Source: Ardenticatenales bacterium
GTDB lineage: Bacteria > Chloroflexota > Anaerolineae > Ardenticatenales > Ardenticatenaceae
DNA length: 5,099 bases
Direction: 5' to 3'
NCBI GenBank assembly: GCA_013812995.1
Contig: JACCSL010000889.1
Coordinates: 1 to 5,099 of the forward strand
Shown: positions 5,028-5,099 of the stretch, piece after piece
Position numbering within the stretch: the stretch's first letter is position 1
Layout: each line of letters opens with the position of its first letter
Translations under genes and position numbers: made by a program
The notes under the pieces: generated by a model
Told to the model about the DNA's origin: nothing
The model's database searches: none
Seen by the model: only the letters and a program-made list of their open reading frames with translations

Positions 5028-5075
5028 CCCTCTCCCCGGCCTTCGGCCGCCCCTCTCCCGAAATCGGGAGAGGGG
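5028..5075. repeat. Palindromic GC-rich repeat, possible bidirectional terminator
   Basis: CCCCTCTCCCGA (5050-5061) pairs perfectly with TCGGGAGAGGGG (5064-5075) around AA. A second copy of CCCTCTCCCC at 5028-5037 could pair with the same right arm, and GGCC-TTC-GGCC (5038-5048) forms a small hairpin between them. Sequences of this 'CCCTCTCCC...GGGAGAGGG' kind are commonly dispersed in intergenic DNA of many bacteria. It lacks a T-run, so a terminator role is uncertain. Confidence 0.65.
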
Positions 5076-5099
5076 ACACGGAGCGAAGCGACGTGGGGG

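Overview
The window looks like a piece of a high-GC chromosome, most likely from the phylum Chloroflexota. This is inferred from family resemblance, not a search. Three things point there: the four-repeat secreted protein (motif style 'ETGH-V--AFL--W...FGYPLTE'), the N-terminal adaptor-like domain fused to a formylglycine-generating-enzyme (FGE) domain, and the dense load of palindromic repeats and IS elements.

Layout from left to right. (1) Positions 1-116 (+) hold the last 37 codons of an IS66-like transposase, whose element end appears to lie near 160-170. (2) Positions 121-2865 (-) hold one host gene that has been broken twice. Its start is at 2865, with a good ribosome binding site. Codon 40 ends at 2746, the frame resumes at 1113 and runs to 121. 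The FGE domain is cut short where the IS66-like end begins. (3) The gap between codons 40 and 41, about 1114-2745, is an IscB transposable element of IS200/IS605 type. It carries an intact iscB (1226-2512, -), an upstream omega-RNA locus (about 2513-2745 plus a guide copied from the flank at 2746-2765) and matching terminal hairpins (1130-1150 and 2717-2737). No tnpA is present, so mobility would need a transposase in trans. (4) Positions 2866-3292 separate the broken gene from a divergent gene. They hold a promoter on each strand, a MITE-like repeat with 18-bp perfect inverted ends and 8-9 bp flanking direct repeats, and a further perfect 14-bp palindrome. (5) Positions 3293-4885 (+) encode a secreted 530-residue protein with four tandem repeats and two C-terminal Trp-rich repeats. 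(6) Positions 4886-5099 hold no confident gene and end in a palindromic repeat.

How the parts work together. The RNA-guided nuclease system is the main attraction. If the iscB element is removed between 1113/1114 and 2745/2746, the reading frame of the adaptor-FGE gene is restored without adding or losing a codon (...ISAWQH + SVIPET...), giving 370 codons that continue plausibly through the N-terminal domain. The guide next to the omega-RNA scaffold is the coding sequence of that same domain. The nuclease is therefore predicted to cut the empty allele and possibly intact paralogues. The secreted protein is probably a separate transcription unit.
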